Assembly (NCBI GenBank): GCA_964036155.1
Contig: OZ038423.1
Span: 56,931,249 to 56,995,248 of the forward strand
Length of the DNA: 64,000 nt
From: Diploscapter coronatus
Taxonomy: Eukaryota > Nematoda > Chromadorea > Rhabditida > Rhabditidae
Direction: 5' to 3'
The notes under the pieces were generated by a model, which saw only the letters and a program-made list of their open reading frames with translations, was not told the DNA's origin and made no database searches. Made by a program: the position numbers and the translations under genes. Shown piece by piece: positions 27,101-38,756 of this stretch (position 1 is the stretch's first letter; each line of letters opens with the position of its first letter).

Positions 27101-28270
27101 ATCACGGCTCGATTGGATCTAAAATAAAAAAAATCTCAAATTTTGCCTATAAAATAGAGACCGCCAAGCCCCGCCCCTTTCACTGGATTCAAAAGTGTCC
27201 ATAGTTGATAGCCCTTTCGATTATCGCAAATATTTCTTATTTTATTTTTGTTTTTAATAATTGATCGGTACCTACTATACAATTCGATACCGCTCTTTCA
27301 CGTGGTGATATCGATTTATTGATCGGGATGCGAAAAAAGTCCGCAAATGCGCGTCAAATTATAGCAATGCTAATATTTCGAGTTATAAAAAAGGTACATT
27401 TCATTTTTTTTTATGAATCGGTACACCTAGTTGACATGTACAACATATGTAAAAATTAGAAAAATCCTGCGTAGAGCAAATTTTTTCGAGGCAATAATAG
27501 ATGCTCGTCTTTGCGGTACTGTATCTTGACAAAGGATCACTGAAATCACCTAAAAACTTGACTAAGATAAAATTTGATACTCTCTAACTATGTTATTCAA
27601 AAGAAAAAATCGAAATTTTATCAAAAAATATTTTTAAAATTAATTTCAAAATGACCATTTTTTCGTCTTTACTAAATTCGATCACTCTAGGCATATTTTG
27701 AAAGGTACATATTTTTTTATTTTATATTTTGATTAGTTGGTCAATTGTCTGTCTTCGGTGAAAAAATCAGAAAAATCCTGCGTAGAGCAACTGAGACCCT
27801 GATAATCCGCGAAAATATAAAAGAAGCCAATGCTGAAATGAAAGAGAGTGCAGAGAAAAAGATCCCTAAAGGCAGAGAAAGAAAGGGGGAAGCGAGCGGC
27901 ATAGTGTCTTTTGCAGATAAACTACGCCCCTTTCCCTTGTCCACGAAAAGGAGCGATTTTTCCGATTTTTCGCATTAAATTTTATCAAATTTTTTATCAG
28001 TAACGTATTTTTTCGCGGTTTTTTCGGTGGGGATGTTTAGAGGGGCACCTCAGACCCTGAAAAATGTAGAAAACATGGTACCAGAGTGAATTTGGCAAAA
28101 TGGCTGGCGGTCTCTACTATAAAAATCAATTTACCCAGCCACAGCTAAAGCTGTTCCGGTGGATTTCCATCGGATCTGACACGGACCCGCGCCGAGTTCG
28201 TCTTCGGAGCGTTTGAAAAGTAACTCAAATTTTTTCCTTTTTTTCAAAACTAGAATAAATTTACCTTCAT
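18180..28270 (-). CDS. dyf-2: DYF-2 / WDR19 (IFT144), intraflagellar transport complex A
   Basis: IFT144 is a core subunit of IFT-A, which carries retrograde traffic in cilia. The protein starts [15 protein letters not shown] (exons 28265-28270 and 28135-28223). WD40-repeat exons follow, for example [16 protein letters not shown] near 26830 and [14 protein letters not shown] near 25380. Alpha-helical TPR-like exons then run through 24-19 kb. The C-terminus has the cysteine-rich tail of WDR19: [43 protein letters not shown] and [10 protein letters not shown]. The stop is at 18180-18182. Intron 2 contains a hAT-like element. The intron at 22170-23916 hosts a gene on the other strand. A consensus X-box lies 70 nt upstream of the ATG, as in RFX/DAF-19-controlled ciliary genes. 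Not every one of the roughly 25-30 exons was traced to the base. Confidence 0.93.
22237..23808 (+). CDS. Single-pass membrane protein with DPF/DPW tail, nested in dyf-2 intron
   Basis: Nine exons give 377 residues: 22237-22380, 22434-22508, 22557-22716, 22758-22806, 22911-23280, 23327-23384, 23448-23549, 23591-23662, 23705-23808. A signal peptide ([19 protein letters not shown]) leads an Asn-rich ectodomain with many N-glycosylation sequons. A Thr/Ser/Pro stalk typical of mucin-like regions follows. One membrane helix ([19 protein letters not shown]) precedes a basic stop-transfer stretch. The cytoplasmic tail of about 130 residues ends with RDPFTDPW and [11 protein letters not shown] and DPW are known ligands of the AP-2 alpha appendage, and DLL-type sequences can bind clathrin. 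This suggests an endocytic receptor or cargo protein, but I recognise no family. The whole gene lies inside one dyf-2 intron, on the opposite strand. Confidence 0.8.
27155..28116. mobile_element. Non-autonomous hAT-like element in dyf-2 intron 2
   Basis: The element is 962 bp. Its ends are inverted repeats starting TAGAGACCGCCA, which fit the hAT pattern YARNG. A perfect 8 bp duplication, CTATAAAA, flanks it at 27147-27154 and 28117-28124; 8 bp is the hAT hallmark. Removing the element and one duplication leaves a 46 nt intron, a normal nematode size. No transposase frame is present. A 22 bp direct repeat (27458-27479 and 27769-27790) shows internal duplication. Confidence 0.85.
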
Positions 28271-28339
28271 CCCTAGAAATTAGTAGATTTTAGCTAAAAT
28301 AGCCTTATTTGGAATGTACTCAAATCTCATGCTTTAGTC

Positions 28340-28353
28340 GTTACCATGGAAAC
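28340..28353 (-). promoter_or_regulatory. X-box (RFX/DAF-19 site) of dyf-2
   Basis: On the plus strand the site reads GTTACCATGGAAAC; in the gene's direction it reads GTTTCCATGGTAAC. Both match the nematode X-box consensus RTHNYYATRRNRAC. It lies 70 nt upstream of the dyf-2 start codon, within the usual window for cilium genes. Binding is inferred from sequence and from what is known of IFT gene control. Confidence 0.85.
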
Positions 28354-28439
28354 GAAATATAGCAAGATGAATGCATGTTTTCGTTTTTTGTCATTTAAAA
28401 TCTCATTTCTTAGATAGAACAAATATTTTCCAACAACTT

Positions 28440-28445
28440 TTTATT
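28440..28445 (-). terminator. Poly(A) signal of rps-13
   Basis: AATAAA on the minus strand, about 215 nt after the rps-13 stop and 170 nt before the dyf-2 ATG. The X-box lies between this signal and dyf-2. dyf-2 therefore seems to have its own promoter and not to be an internal operon cistron. Confidence 0.5.
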
Positions 28446-28657
28446 CTCATTTTCTCAAAACAATTAGGAAGAAAAACAAACAACAAAGAAAAAATGGGGG
28501 TAAATTTATGAATTGAATGAAAATCATTCGAATTCGAAGAAAATTGAAAATATCACCCTCCAAAAGTTAGAAAGCGCACCCTTCAAAGATGAAAAGTGCG
28601 CCCTGCAAAAATTTTAAGATGGTGTATTTTCAAGTCGAAAAAGAGGGTGGGATGGAT

Positions 28658-29770
28658 TTATGAGATGAGGGAAGCAGCGGTCGCGGAGTCGTACTTCCAG
28701 GTCGGGGGCAGCTGCTTGTTGATCTTGTAGTAGCGCGCCAGACGATGGATACGCGACTCCACCAGAATCAGGCGGTATCTGCAAGTTTTGTTATCATTTT
28801 TAGTGAAAATATCAAGTTGGATTTTCCTAAATTCGACTATATTTTTTTTTTAAATCATAAAATTAGCCCCTTACTTGGAATCGATGTCCTTGCGGCAGCG
28901 CTCCAAATGCTTGCGGATGGAGACGGCCTTCTTGATCAGATGGTAGAGGTCCTCGGGGATTTCTGGGGCCATGCCCTGGAAAATCCCAATTATTCATTTT
29001 CTAATATTCAAAATTTTATCATGGATTCGTCGTTCTTTCAAAATCTCGATATTTTTCTGCATAAAATTTAGAAACGATTTTATTCAAAAATCTATTTTTC
29101 CAATTTCATACCTTAGACTTGAGGATTCTGAGGATCTTGTTGCCGGTGATGCGTCTGACCTGGGCGATGCCGTGCGAGTCACGCAGAATCACACCGATCT
29201 TCGAGGGGCGGAGACCCTAAAATTAAAAAATTAGATATTTTCTTGCGAAAAGGCATTTTTAAAATAATTGTTTGAAAGGAAATATTTTTAAAGGGGGTCT
29301 CTTTTTTAATAAATAGAAGAAAAAATAGATCAGTAGCGGTAATGAGCAGAATCGCACCGCTTCATTCCACGTGATCGCATGAGATTTGATCTCTTTTTCA
29401 AGAGACCAAAATCAGCCATGCTTAACTGACCTGTCGATTCAATCAGATAACTGACACGATTTAGGCATAATTATCCTAGTTATGTACGGATTTAGACAAC
29501 TATCGTTTTGAGGATTATTCTTTTTCTGATAATTAGTCGATCAATTGGGACTTACTCTCGCCCAAAACTAACTATCTGATCATTTTTTGGTAATTGACCA
29601 TTAACCGAGTTAATTAGTCTGGTTAAGTGCAACTATGTGACCTTCTTGGCGAGTTTGACGATGTGCTCGGTGACCTCCTCGGATGTGGACTTCTGCCAGG
29701 ACGGCACGGAGCGTCTGTAGGGCAGCGACGAGCGCGAGATACCCTTGCCCGGATTGTGCATGCGACCCAT
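28658..29770 (-). CDS. rps-13: 40S ribosomal protein S13 (uS15)
   Basis: Four exons (29642-29770, 29112-29216, 28875-28975, 28658-28778) give 151 residues, the standard length of eukaryotic S13. The start [20 protein letters not shown], the central [16 protein letters not shown] and [14 protein letters not shown], and the C-terminal [15 protein letters not shown] are diagnostic. The protein is a small-subunit component of the uS15 family. The first intron (29217-29641) is about 425 nt and shows no snoRNA boxes that I can recognise. The gene is divergent from nfx-1 and lies upstream of dyf-2 in the same direction. Confidence 0.97.
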
Positions 29771-30664
29771 GACTGCGAACGGTTGATGGGATGCTGATTA
29801 CCTGCAATCAATGAGATAATCAGGTCAACTAAAGGATAGTTAGGGTAATTACTGAAATAATTAACGGAATTGGGAACAATGGTGTAAGGGGGTATTTTCT
29901 ACGAAAACTCTAAAATAATCGGTGAATTGAATATAGGGAATTTTGAGGAAAAATAGCTATAAGAAAAGGAAAGATAATTGGACAATTAAGAGGGTAATTA
30001 TCGAAATTCCAAGTTCTAAAATCAACCTAAATTTCAAAGAAATCAAGTTTGACATCGATCACAATTGCGAGACATTGAAATTGCAAGTGGTCTATAATTT
30101 CCCCCAGATTAATTACCCTCAATTAACGACAATTATCAATGATAATTAGCAAGAGCCCGGCGAAAATGGAGTAAAGAAAATGGGTATTGGCCTAAAAATA
30201 TATAAGGAATAAAAAGCGACGCGATTTTGCGCGTTAAACGCCGGACAGCGACTTTGCCCCCTGTCGCTATTGCACAATCGCTCGAAACGGGTCTATCTCG
30301 TCATTTTTTCCCACTTCCTTCCAGGTATAAAAGCTCAATTTCCCCTACCTGATTTCGAAATCCTAACCGGATCAATTATCGAATTACCGCTACGGCTTAC
30401 TACTACTCCAATTCCCTAAACTTCTACACAAACCTACAAAATTTCAATTCTCTTCGGTAATTTTGAACTTTATTTTGACTTTCCTCCGTTTTTCTGTAAA
30501 AGTTGTAGATTTTCAAGCGTTATTTTGTGCTTTCGATAACTGAAAGAGCTCAGAATAACGTAGAGAAAACACCGATTTTTTAATGATCATTTTCGGACTT
30601 GTTTTTTTCAAAAAATTATTTCAAATTTTCCAGGGTCGAAGTCTGCTCACATATACGAATCTAG
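29771..30664. other. Divergent promoter region of rps-13 and nfx-1
   Basis: This stretch separates two head-to-head genes. It has TATAAAAG at about 30326 facing nfx-1, and a short hairpin AGCGAC..GTCGCT around 30247-30268. A splice acceptor ending near 30633 leads into the nfx-1 start. No reading frame with coding character was seen. Confidence 0.5.
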
Positions 30665-33600
30665 ATGACTCAGATCAACGATCGGCCTATGCGAGGTGGG
30701 ATTTCAAAGAAATTGAAAAAAATTGAGGATAATTTTCCTTGTAAATGGCGTAATTTCGGAATGGTGTAATACGAAATGACGAAATTCTTCCTCTTTCTAC
30801 AGAATTTCTATCAACTTTATTGCGTTCCGTGATTTCGGGTTTCTTGAATTTGTCCCTTTGTCATCTGATCTTATGAATAGGGAGTGTGAGAAAAGGAAAG
30901 AATTCAGACAAAAGCTGGTTCAAACCCAAGAGACCGCCACTTTCGTATTACGCCATTCCGTCATCACCCCATTTTTAGGGGGCGCTAAACATATATATTT
31001 TTGAATTTTCAGAACGCATCGCCCGGCAACTAGGGAACAATCGTTATGAGTGTGCGATCTGCTACCAAAAGATACTTTATCGACAGGTCAGACTTTTTCA
31101 AAAAAATCAAATCTTATAAGATAAAATTTTAAAAGTAACTTTGCAAATTTCAGGCAATCTGGTCGTGTCGCACTTGCTTTCACATCTTCCACATCTCGAA
31201 CCGGTGCATTGTCGGATGGGCCAAATCCAGCAGGCAAAATCAACCCGATGGAAAGTAGGGACTTTGTAAAAATTTGTAGCATTTTGAAGACTTTTAGATG
31301 CAAAAATCTCATCCAAAATGTTCAGTTTTGAGGAGATGTTGATAAAGCCTGAAAATTGTCAATTTTTCCCCAAAAAGGCGCTCTTTTTAATTTGATGATT
31401 TTTCAGATGGAGTTGCCCAACATGTCAGACACGCTACGACCGCATACCCTACAACTACTATTGTTTCTGTGGAAAAGAAAGGAATCCCCAAACTCATCGG
31501 TGAGTTTTCTTTTTTTTTTTTTAATAATATGAAACATTCACCAAAAGTTACTTAATGAGATATTTCAACAATTTCTAATTTTTCAGCGGCGACATTCCGC
31601 ACAGCTGCGGCAACCCATGCGGACTGAAGCGGTCGGCTGACTGTCCACATCGGTGCAACGAGCGCTGCCACCCAGGACCCTGTCCGGAGTGTCCCGTTAT
31701 GACCACGAAGCGATGCAACTGCGGCAACATCGTCAAGGCGATCAGGTGCGGATCGGGCGATAATGTTAAGGTAGATTTTTAGCCTTAAAATGAAGGAAAT
31801 TTATTTCTCTTTCGGTCAGTCATCGTATCAAAACACTCGCTTTTTCAAAACAATGATATCTTATTTGAGACCTACAAAATTGACTTCTTTCAGTGCGACA
31901 AAATCTGTGACAAAACGTTGGAGTGCGGGGTTCATAAGTGCGCTCAAGTCTGTCATGCAGAGAATTGCCAGCCCTGTTCGGTCATGATTGTTCAGGGTAA
32001 GTTTTTCTTCTTTTGTTTATTTTTAATCGGTTATTATACCTATACAATGTTTTGGTATAAATGACAGCGTAAGATTAGCATAATTCGACCTTCATGCTAG
32101 CTAGATTTTATTGAAATTTCCAATTCATGAACTTTCGATGAGGCTGGTCTTTCCTGAATTAGCGAGAATTTTGAAGGCTGATAAAGTTTAAAATCTGGAA
32201 TTAATCATAAGCGTCGTCCTTTAAATTTCCAAATTATGCTATTTTCATGAAACATATCTTTTCTAGAATTAGTTGAATTTGAAAATGATAAATTTCGAAA
32301 TCTGCTATTAGTCATGAACGCCGCTTTCAAAGTGTTTACCTTTTAGACTAACGTTGAAACCTATCTTATTCAGAATGTTACTGCGGCAAGCATACGCGTG
32401 AAGTGGTGTGCTCGGAGAACTACATGAACCCGAAATACAGTTGCGGAGAGGAGTGTGGTCGTTTGTATAATTGCAAACTGCACCACTGTACCAATAAATG
32501 TCACCCACCAATTGGCGCCGGAAATGAAAATGCTGGTAGGAAATTTTTATTTTTTATAAGTTTCATGGTTTGGTAAAACTATTTGTTAATCTAGATTTAA
32601 TACAAGAGTATTTTATAGACGTGTTTTGACAATGTTGTAGAAAAATGCTATTTTCAAACTGAAATTTGATTTTCCTATGTTTCAAAAAATCGCCTTATTA
32701 AAAATGCATACTCTCAAGCTATTGTATGTAAAATTAATTTTATATTACATTTAAATTTGGAAACTTTACGAAATTTCTAAACTTCAGACCCTAACGCCTC
32801 TGCTTGCGGAGAATGCCCTACGTCCTTGAATCGCATTAAACATTGCCCTTGTGGAAGCAAAACCCTGGCAGATTTGGGCGTGGAGAGGAAAAGTTGCGAA
32901 GACCCCATTCCCACCTGCAACAACACCTGCAACAGGGTGTTGCCTTGTGGAGGAGGTCGGATTTGTTTTTTTCCTTTAGAAACCGCATACGAATTGTTAA
33001 TTGAAATTTTGGCAGGGTTTTTCTAATTTCTTGAAGCATATCCTGCAAATTATTTTCCAGCGTTTTGGGAGTTTTTGTTGGAGCTTATCAACTTGTACTG
33101 GAACGGGATCATAAAACGTTTCTTTCTCAAGTATTTCCTAGAATTTTTAAAACAACCTAAAAATTCTGAGATTTGAATTTTTCAGCGGAAACGCATCGCT
33201 GCCCCCAGAAGTGCCACACGGGTCCCTGTTCGCCCTGCACGAAAAAGACGAATGTGGTGTGCAGATGCAGGAGCATGAGCGATACGCTGTCTTGTACGGA
33301 ATACCTCAAACTCGAACAGGGTAGGTCATTTTGAAACCTGGAAACTGCAACATAAACCTGTTATGTTTCACAAAAATAGCATAATAAACAAGTCTCGACG
33401 ATGAAATAGTTATCAAATTGATAGAAAAAGCTGGCTTTTTTCCAATCGAAAATGCTTGATATGTGTATATTCTAAAATTCGAAGTTAAATGTAGAAAAAT
33501 GCGTGTTTTTCAGATGGCGGTCAAGTGTTGTGTGCCAAAAGATGCAAAAAGAAGAAATCGTGTGGATTGCACAAGTGCCAAGAGGTCTGCTGCATTCAGG

Positions 33601-36600
33601 AGGAGCACTTCTGTCTGCAGGTACTTTTGAATTCATCGTATTATCACAATCGAATCAACTTTTCATACCTCTAGACTTTATGAAATTTTTAAACTTATCA
33701 ACTGTTTATTCTCTCCAGTTTGAAGCTTTGTAATCATTTGGGGACATTCTAAGAGCATTTATTGAAAGTTTTAAACTTATTTTATAAATTTCCAGATGTG
33801 CAACAAGCGCCTTTCGTGCGGAAATCACAACTGTGACATGGTCTGCCATCCGGGACAGTGTCCGAGGTGCTTGAATGCAAGTAAGTCTAATTTCATCTAT
33901 TTTTAATTATCAATTTTTTGGGTAGTTCATGACTTTTTCTTTGACAACAGTTTTTTCTCTCTAAACCTGATCAATTTTCCAAGGGATCGTATTTTTGGAA
34001 ACCAACATTACGGATCAAATTTCTAGCAAACCACATTAGTTTTCTGAAGGAAATTGTGCCGTTAAAAGCCACCATTTTGTAGCTGCTTTTATTATTCTTT
34101 TAATGGTTCACAAAATCAAAATGGTCGAATTCTCTAGGCTTCGACGAGCAATTCTGCCATTGTGGGAGGACGGTGGCCCCGCCTCCTGTGCCATGTGGCG
34201 CTCCGCCGCCCGATTGCCATTTCCCCTGCTCCCGACATCACCCGTGTGGACATCCCGTGACTCACAAGTAAGGTTTCCTCTTCTTTCGAAGAAAATAGTA
34301 TTCTCGATGAAATAAAATGTAGCAAATTTTCCAAATTGCTCACTTAACTCCAGTAGTCAATAATTATCGATAGTTGAAATTCGGTTTCATCATGTGTAGT
34401 ACTTTTGAAACACAATTTATTGTTCGATTCCCAAGAAAGAATTTCAGATGTCACAGTGACCCAACCTGCCCTCCCTGCACCTATCTAACTGACAAATCAT
34501 GTTATGGGGGGCACGAGGTGAGAACTCTTCTATTTTTAATTCACCTAAAATCGAGTGACCATTAAAACCCTCAATTTCTTCCAAAATGTGTCACTTTTTG
34601 AATTTTTAAAAGTTTTTTTTTTTTTTTTAAATTTAAACTTTTTTAGAAAATGAATTTTTCAGGCCCGTCGCCCGATTCCCTGCAATTTGGCGGGCTTTTC
34701 CTGTGGTCGACAGTGCCTTTTGCCTCTGTCCTGTGGAATCCACTCCTGCAATCGAAACTGTCACAATGGATCTTGTGTTCAGGTAATTTGGCAGACTTTT
34801 GAAACTTTTAGATAATATTATAAGAAATAGGTTTCAATGAATCTTGATATTTTGTTGTTTGATGCTTCTTATCGATAAAAGAAATATGGAAGTGAGGAAA
34901 ATCGATGTTTCAAAGAAATCTGATAAGAATTCAACTCGCACTTTGTTTGATGCTACTTGTGAAAACGATGTAACTGGGAAGAATATGTGAATAATAGGTT
35001 TAAAAAGTTATAAATTCAAAAATAAAAATCGTCATTATATCGGTCTTATTCCGATGAATTAAAAACAACTCGAAATTCAGCCAAACGAGAAATGCACCCG
35101 GCCCTGTCCAGTGATTCGTTCTAATTGTGAACACCCTTGCGCGGCGCCCTGTCATGGCACGGAGAAATGCCCCAACGAGCCCTGCAAACATCCGGTTGAA
35201 GTTACTTGCGAGTGTGGCAGAAAGAAGCAGATGTTCAAGTGCCATGAGGTTATTTCTTTAAATTAAAAAAAATTCCTATAATAATTTTCAAGGAAATCGT
35301 ATTTATTTCGTGTAAGGTTTCTAGTGGATTAGCCATTTAGATCGGTTGTTAAAATGAGATAGGAAAGTGGATAGTTCGAGATTTTTCCTTGAAGATTGAA
35401 AATTTGATAGGTTTCAAGAAAACGAGTTATAAATTTCGATAGAATCGCATGACGATCTTTGAACTTGTTGAGAGCTAGTTCTAATTGAAAAAAGCGATAA
35501 AATTTTGAATTTGTATATCTTCTAACTGAAAAGAACTTCAGGTCGAAGCAACTTTTGCCAAAAACCACACCGCCCTGGTGAACGAACAAATCGAGGAAAT
35601 GCAGAAGAAGACCGTCGAACAGGGTCCCCTGCCTTTGAGAAAGTCGCCCAGTTGGGAGAAACTCAATTTCATGACGTGCGACGACGATTGCAAGAAGTTG
35701 GCGAGGAATAAAAAGGTTGCCGAGGCACTCGGTCTGACCACTAACAGCGAAGGAACTCTCGTCGATTCGGAGAAGTATTAAATTGTTATTATTTTTTTTA
35801 ACTTACTTATACTTTTATTGTGTTAATTTTTAGCTGCACGATAACCTACACGGACTATCTGCGTTCGATTCTGAAACAGCATCCGCAGTTCGTCACCAAA
35901 CTCGAGGAGGAGTTCCAGAAAATGATCGACGTTTTCGCTGATGTGAGTTTTTTCAGAACATGAATTTCGAGAAATTTCAAAATAACGTTTCACAACTTAA
36001 TGAAATTCAAGTGAAACTATCGTAATTAACAACCATTGCTGATCCGGATTATACAAATAATTAGAAAAATAATATATAATTGAAGAATTTCAGCCTATGA
36101 ACACGTCGACCTCGATCAATCTGAATTTCCCCCCGATGCAGCTGGAGAAGCGCAGGTTCATCCACGAATACTCCTCCTACTACCACATCGAGACGACGAG
36201 TGTCGATCAGCCGCCCAAAAGGAGCATCATTGCCACGGCTAAGAGGTCGCATATTCACATATGGACATTTTTGATAGGAATACAGATTTTACTAGATACT
36301 TTTCTTCAAAAATATTTCCGAAATCATGAATACTCAAAAGCAATGTAGCGGAAGTATTGGGTAATTTAAAATTTTTCTGCAAAAATGAGTATAGTGAAGC
36401 ATATCAATCAAAATTCGTATTATTTTATTTGCAGAGGAGTCAGCGTCAAGCCCCTGGTTCTCCTTTCGGACTTGCCCAAGTACAAAGGCGCTATGAAAAC
36501 CCCGGGTAATTCAATTTTTCTTTTACAAATTTTATTATGCTAATTTAAATCAAATTTTCAGCCCCATTCTTTGAAAGTCATTTTTTAACTGAATATTTCA

Positions 36601-37948
36601 GGTCCAATTACGGTCCGCGGTAATGTGAACGAGGAAATCAAGAAGAAGGCTGCCTCCGCAGTTGAAGCGGCTGCGCAAGCAGCTCTTACTCCAGGTAAAC
36701 AATAAAATAGCCTAGATGTAAAAATGTATTTGAGGAAAATAGTTTTAACTTGATTTTAAAATTTATTATTTTTCTCAGAAAGCGCCGACGGGCTAAGATC
36801 GTTCAAGGCCGAGAAGAAGATGGTCGTCAGACGAGCCGCGCCTGTGGTAAGTTTGTCTTTGTTTGCGCTCTTTACGATTCGTTCGCCATACCTGGAATAA
36901 TTGGTTTCTCTTCATTACGATCAGTTTATGGAAAGTTTGAGATGTAGCTAGTCTATTGAATTTTTTTCAAAATTTCATTGAAATAAATGCCCAGCTACGG
37001 GTCAATAGTTGCATAGTTACCGAATAAGAAATAATTCTGAATTTGTAGAAGTTTTAAATATTATTTTCGAAATGAAGATGATCGAAACTGCAAAGGCCTT
37101 CCACTTTCGTTAAATTGTTGAAACTCATTTTTCAGCTCGAAAAGCCGTCTCCCGCGGCAACTCGCAACGCATTTGCGCTGTTGGATTCTGATTCGGAAGA
37201 TATCGTGGACAATATGACAGAGGGAAGGCAGACCTTGCAACACCCCCCAGCCAGGTATCAGTTGATAAAAATATCCGCCTTTAAATATTTGACTTCATTG
37301 GCATTTTAAGTCAGGGACTAAAGTTAATCCATATAAATGCTGTCCTTTTCAAGATCCCGATTAAAATATTTAGGCATTAAAAGTTCGGGAAAAATTATTT
37401 TGAAGTTAGGATAGTGAATTTTGATTACAGTGTGCAAGAACCAGTCATTCATCATAAGGGAGTTGACTGGTGGTCGGACGAAGAAGAGAAAGAAACAAAA
37501 CCAACTGAAAATGCTCAATGCAATGTTCAGGAACAGGCTAAAGATGGTAAGTTTTTTTGTATGATATGATGTTGATAGTTTGGGTTTAGCAAAAATTTCA
37601 AAGAAGTTGCACCTTTCATTGATCTTTTGGAGCTTACGTCGATAAGCTTCTAGAATAAGAAGGATGCCTTGAATATGTTTTTTTTCTGAAAATTCGCTAT
37701 GGTTTAAGATTTCGATATTATAATCGAGCAATTTTTACATTAAAGCTCTGAAATTCTAACTTTCAGAAAACCCCGCTCCAAAAGCGACCGAAATCGACAA
37801 CTCGAATTTATCCGAGTGGGACGCGCAGACTGACGGCGCGAAGAGCGAAAATGAAATATCGCTAAATTCCACCAATACTCAGGGCACCTGGGAGGAACTT
37901 GTGGAGGAACTACAAAACACCATCAGAGAAGAGGAAACCAGTGCCTAA
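30665..37948 (+). CDS. nfx-1: NFX1-type zinc finger protein with R3H domain
   Basis: The start is [17 protein letters not shown]; an in-frame TAG precedes the ATG directly. A RING-like module follows ([10 protein letters not shown], then [11 protein letters not shown] and CPTCQTRYD). Next come the repeated NFX1 cysteine-rich fingers, for example [44 protein letters not shown] and [11 protein letters not shown]. An R3H nucleic-acid-binding domain lies near 36.1 kb ([20 protein letters not shown]). The C-terminal tail, with [11 protein letters not shown] and SEWDAQ, is acidic and ends EEETSA. Order and content match NFX1, a nuclear transcription repressor and RNA-linked factor; the long N-terminus of vertebrate NFX1 is missing. 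The exon holding DSEN (ending 35772) splices in phase to [16 protein letters not shown] is at 38635-38640. It appears to be the first gene of an operon. Confidence 0.93.
30757..30960. repeat. Inverted repeat element in nfx-1 intron 1
   Basis: CGGAATGGTGTAATACGAAA at 30757-30776 is repeated in inverted form at 30941-30960 with one difference. The spacer is 164 nt and contains no exon. A related block (CGGAATGG..TACGAAAT..TTCTTCC) occurs near 47345-47395, so this is a dispersed family, probably a MITE. Confidence 0.5.
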
Positions 37949-38756
37949 ATGGCTCAGTAATAAGTCGCCTGACTTGATGACTTGAATTTTTGCAAAAAAA
38001 AAAATAGGATTTTCTTGGAGTTCTTTCTTACTGGTTGTTTTAGTATTTTTGACAAAAATGATGAAGTTTTCGAAAAACGAGAATGTTCAACCATATCTAA
38101 TTGCTCATTGCTCTTATAAAATTTTCTGCTGTTTACTGTATCATTTGGGTTTTCTTTGTTTTGAGCCGGTTTTAGTAATGACTCTGCTTGGTATTTTAGA
38201 GTAGATCTAATATTGCAAAATCTGAGCTTTTATTCATTAGAATTGAAGGTATATTTTTAGGGGTGTGTCCTGATTTTATTGGTTTTTAACCACACCACTT
38301 TTGAACAATTCTTCGATCTAATGTGGTTTTTATCCGATTTATTTGATCGGTATCGAATTTTGACGTGATCCTTTCTGTTGTATAGAAGATTGCCGCTTTC
38401 TGCGTACATATGAAATATTGAAATCGCGCTTTTCTTTTTGCTATTCACAATAATTACTGGTATATTCGACTAAATGTGCTTTTTCATGAATTCTGGATGA
38501 AAATCCGGAAAACTCGATTTTTTTATCTTGAAATTGTTTTGAAGGTTCATTTTTATTTTTCCTGGTTTGAGAAAATCAAACTCATCTAAATTGTTTTGAA
38601 GATTACCTTTTGAATGCAGAATTTTTACTCGTGGAATAAAATGCGGAGATGGAATTTGTTTTTATTGAAAAGTGGTTTTCAGCCACAAGTTTTATTTTCA
38701 ATTTTTGATTGAGCAATTTGTTCATCATGGTGTTCATCTACGAATTTTCAGGCGAG
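37949..38756 (+). other. nfx-1 3' UTR and intercistronic region
   Basis: The nfx-1 AATAAA at 38635-38640 lies about 110 nt before a TTTTCAG acceptor ending at 38751, which precedes the mak-16 ATG by five bases. That spacing is typical of trans-spliced downstream operon genes. Nothing else was recognised in the long 3' UTR. Confidence 0.55.

Noticed and set aside
27745..27978. 77-codon frame inside the hAT-like element
   Set aside because: No DDE, BED or dimerisation motif of a hAT transposase, and low complexity. Not taken as a gene.
29217..29641. Possible snoRNA in the first intron of rps-13
   Set aside because: No convincing C/D or H/ACA boxes; only short inverted words (GGTCTCTT / AAGAGACC, AGCGGT / ACCGCT).
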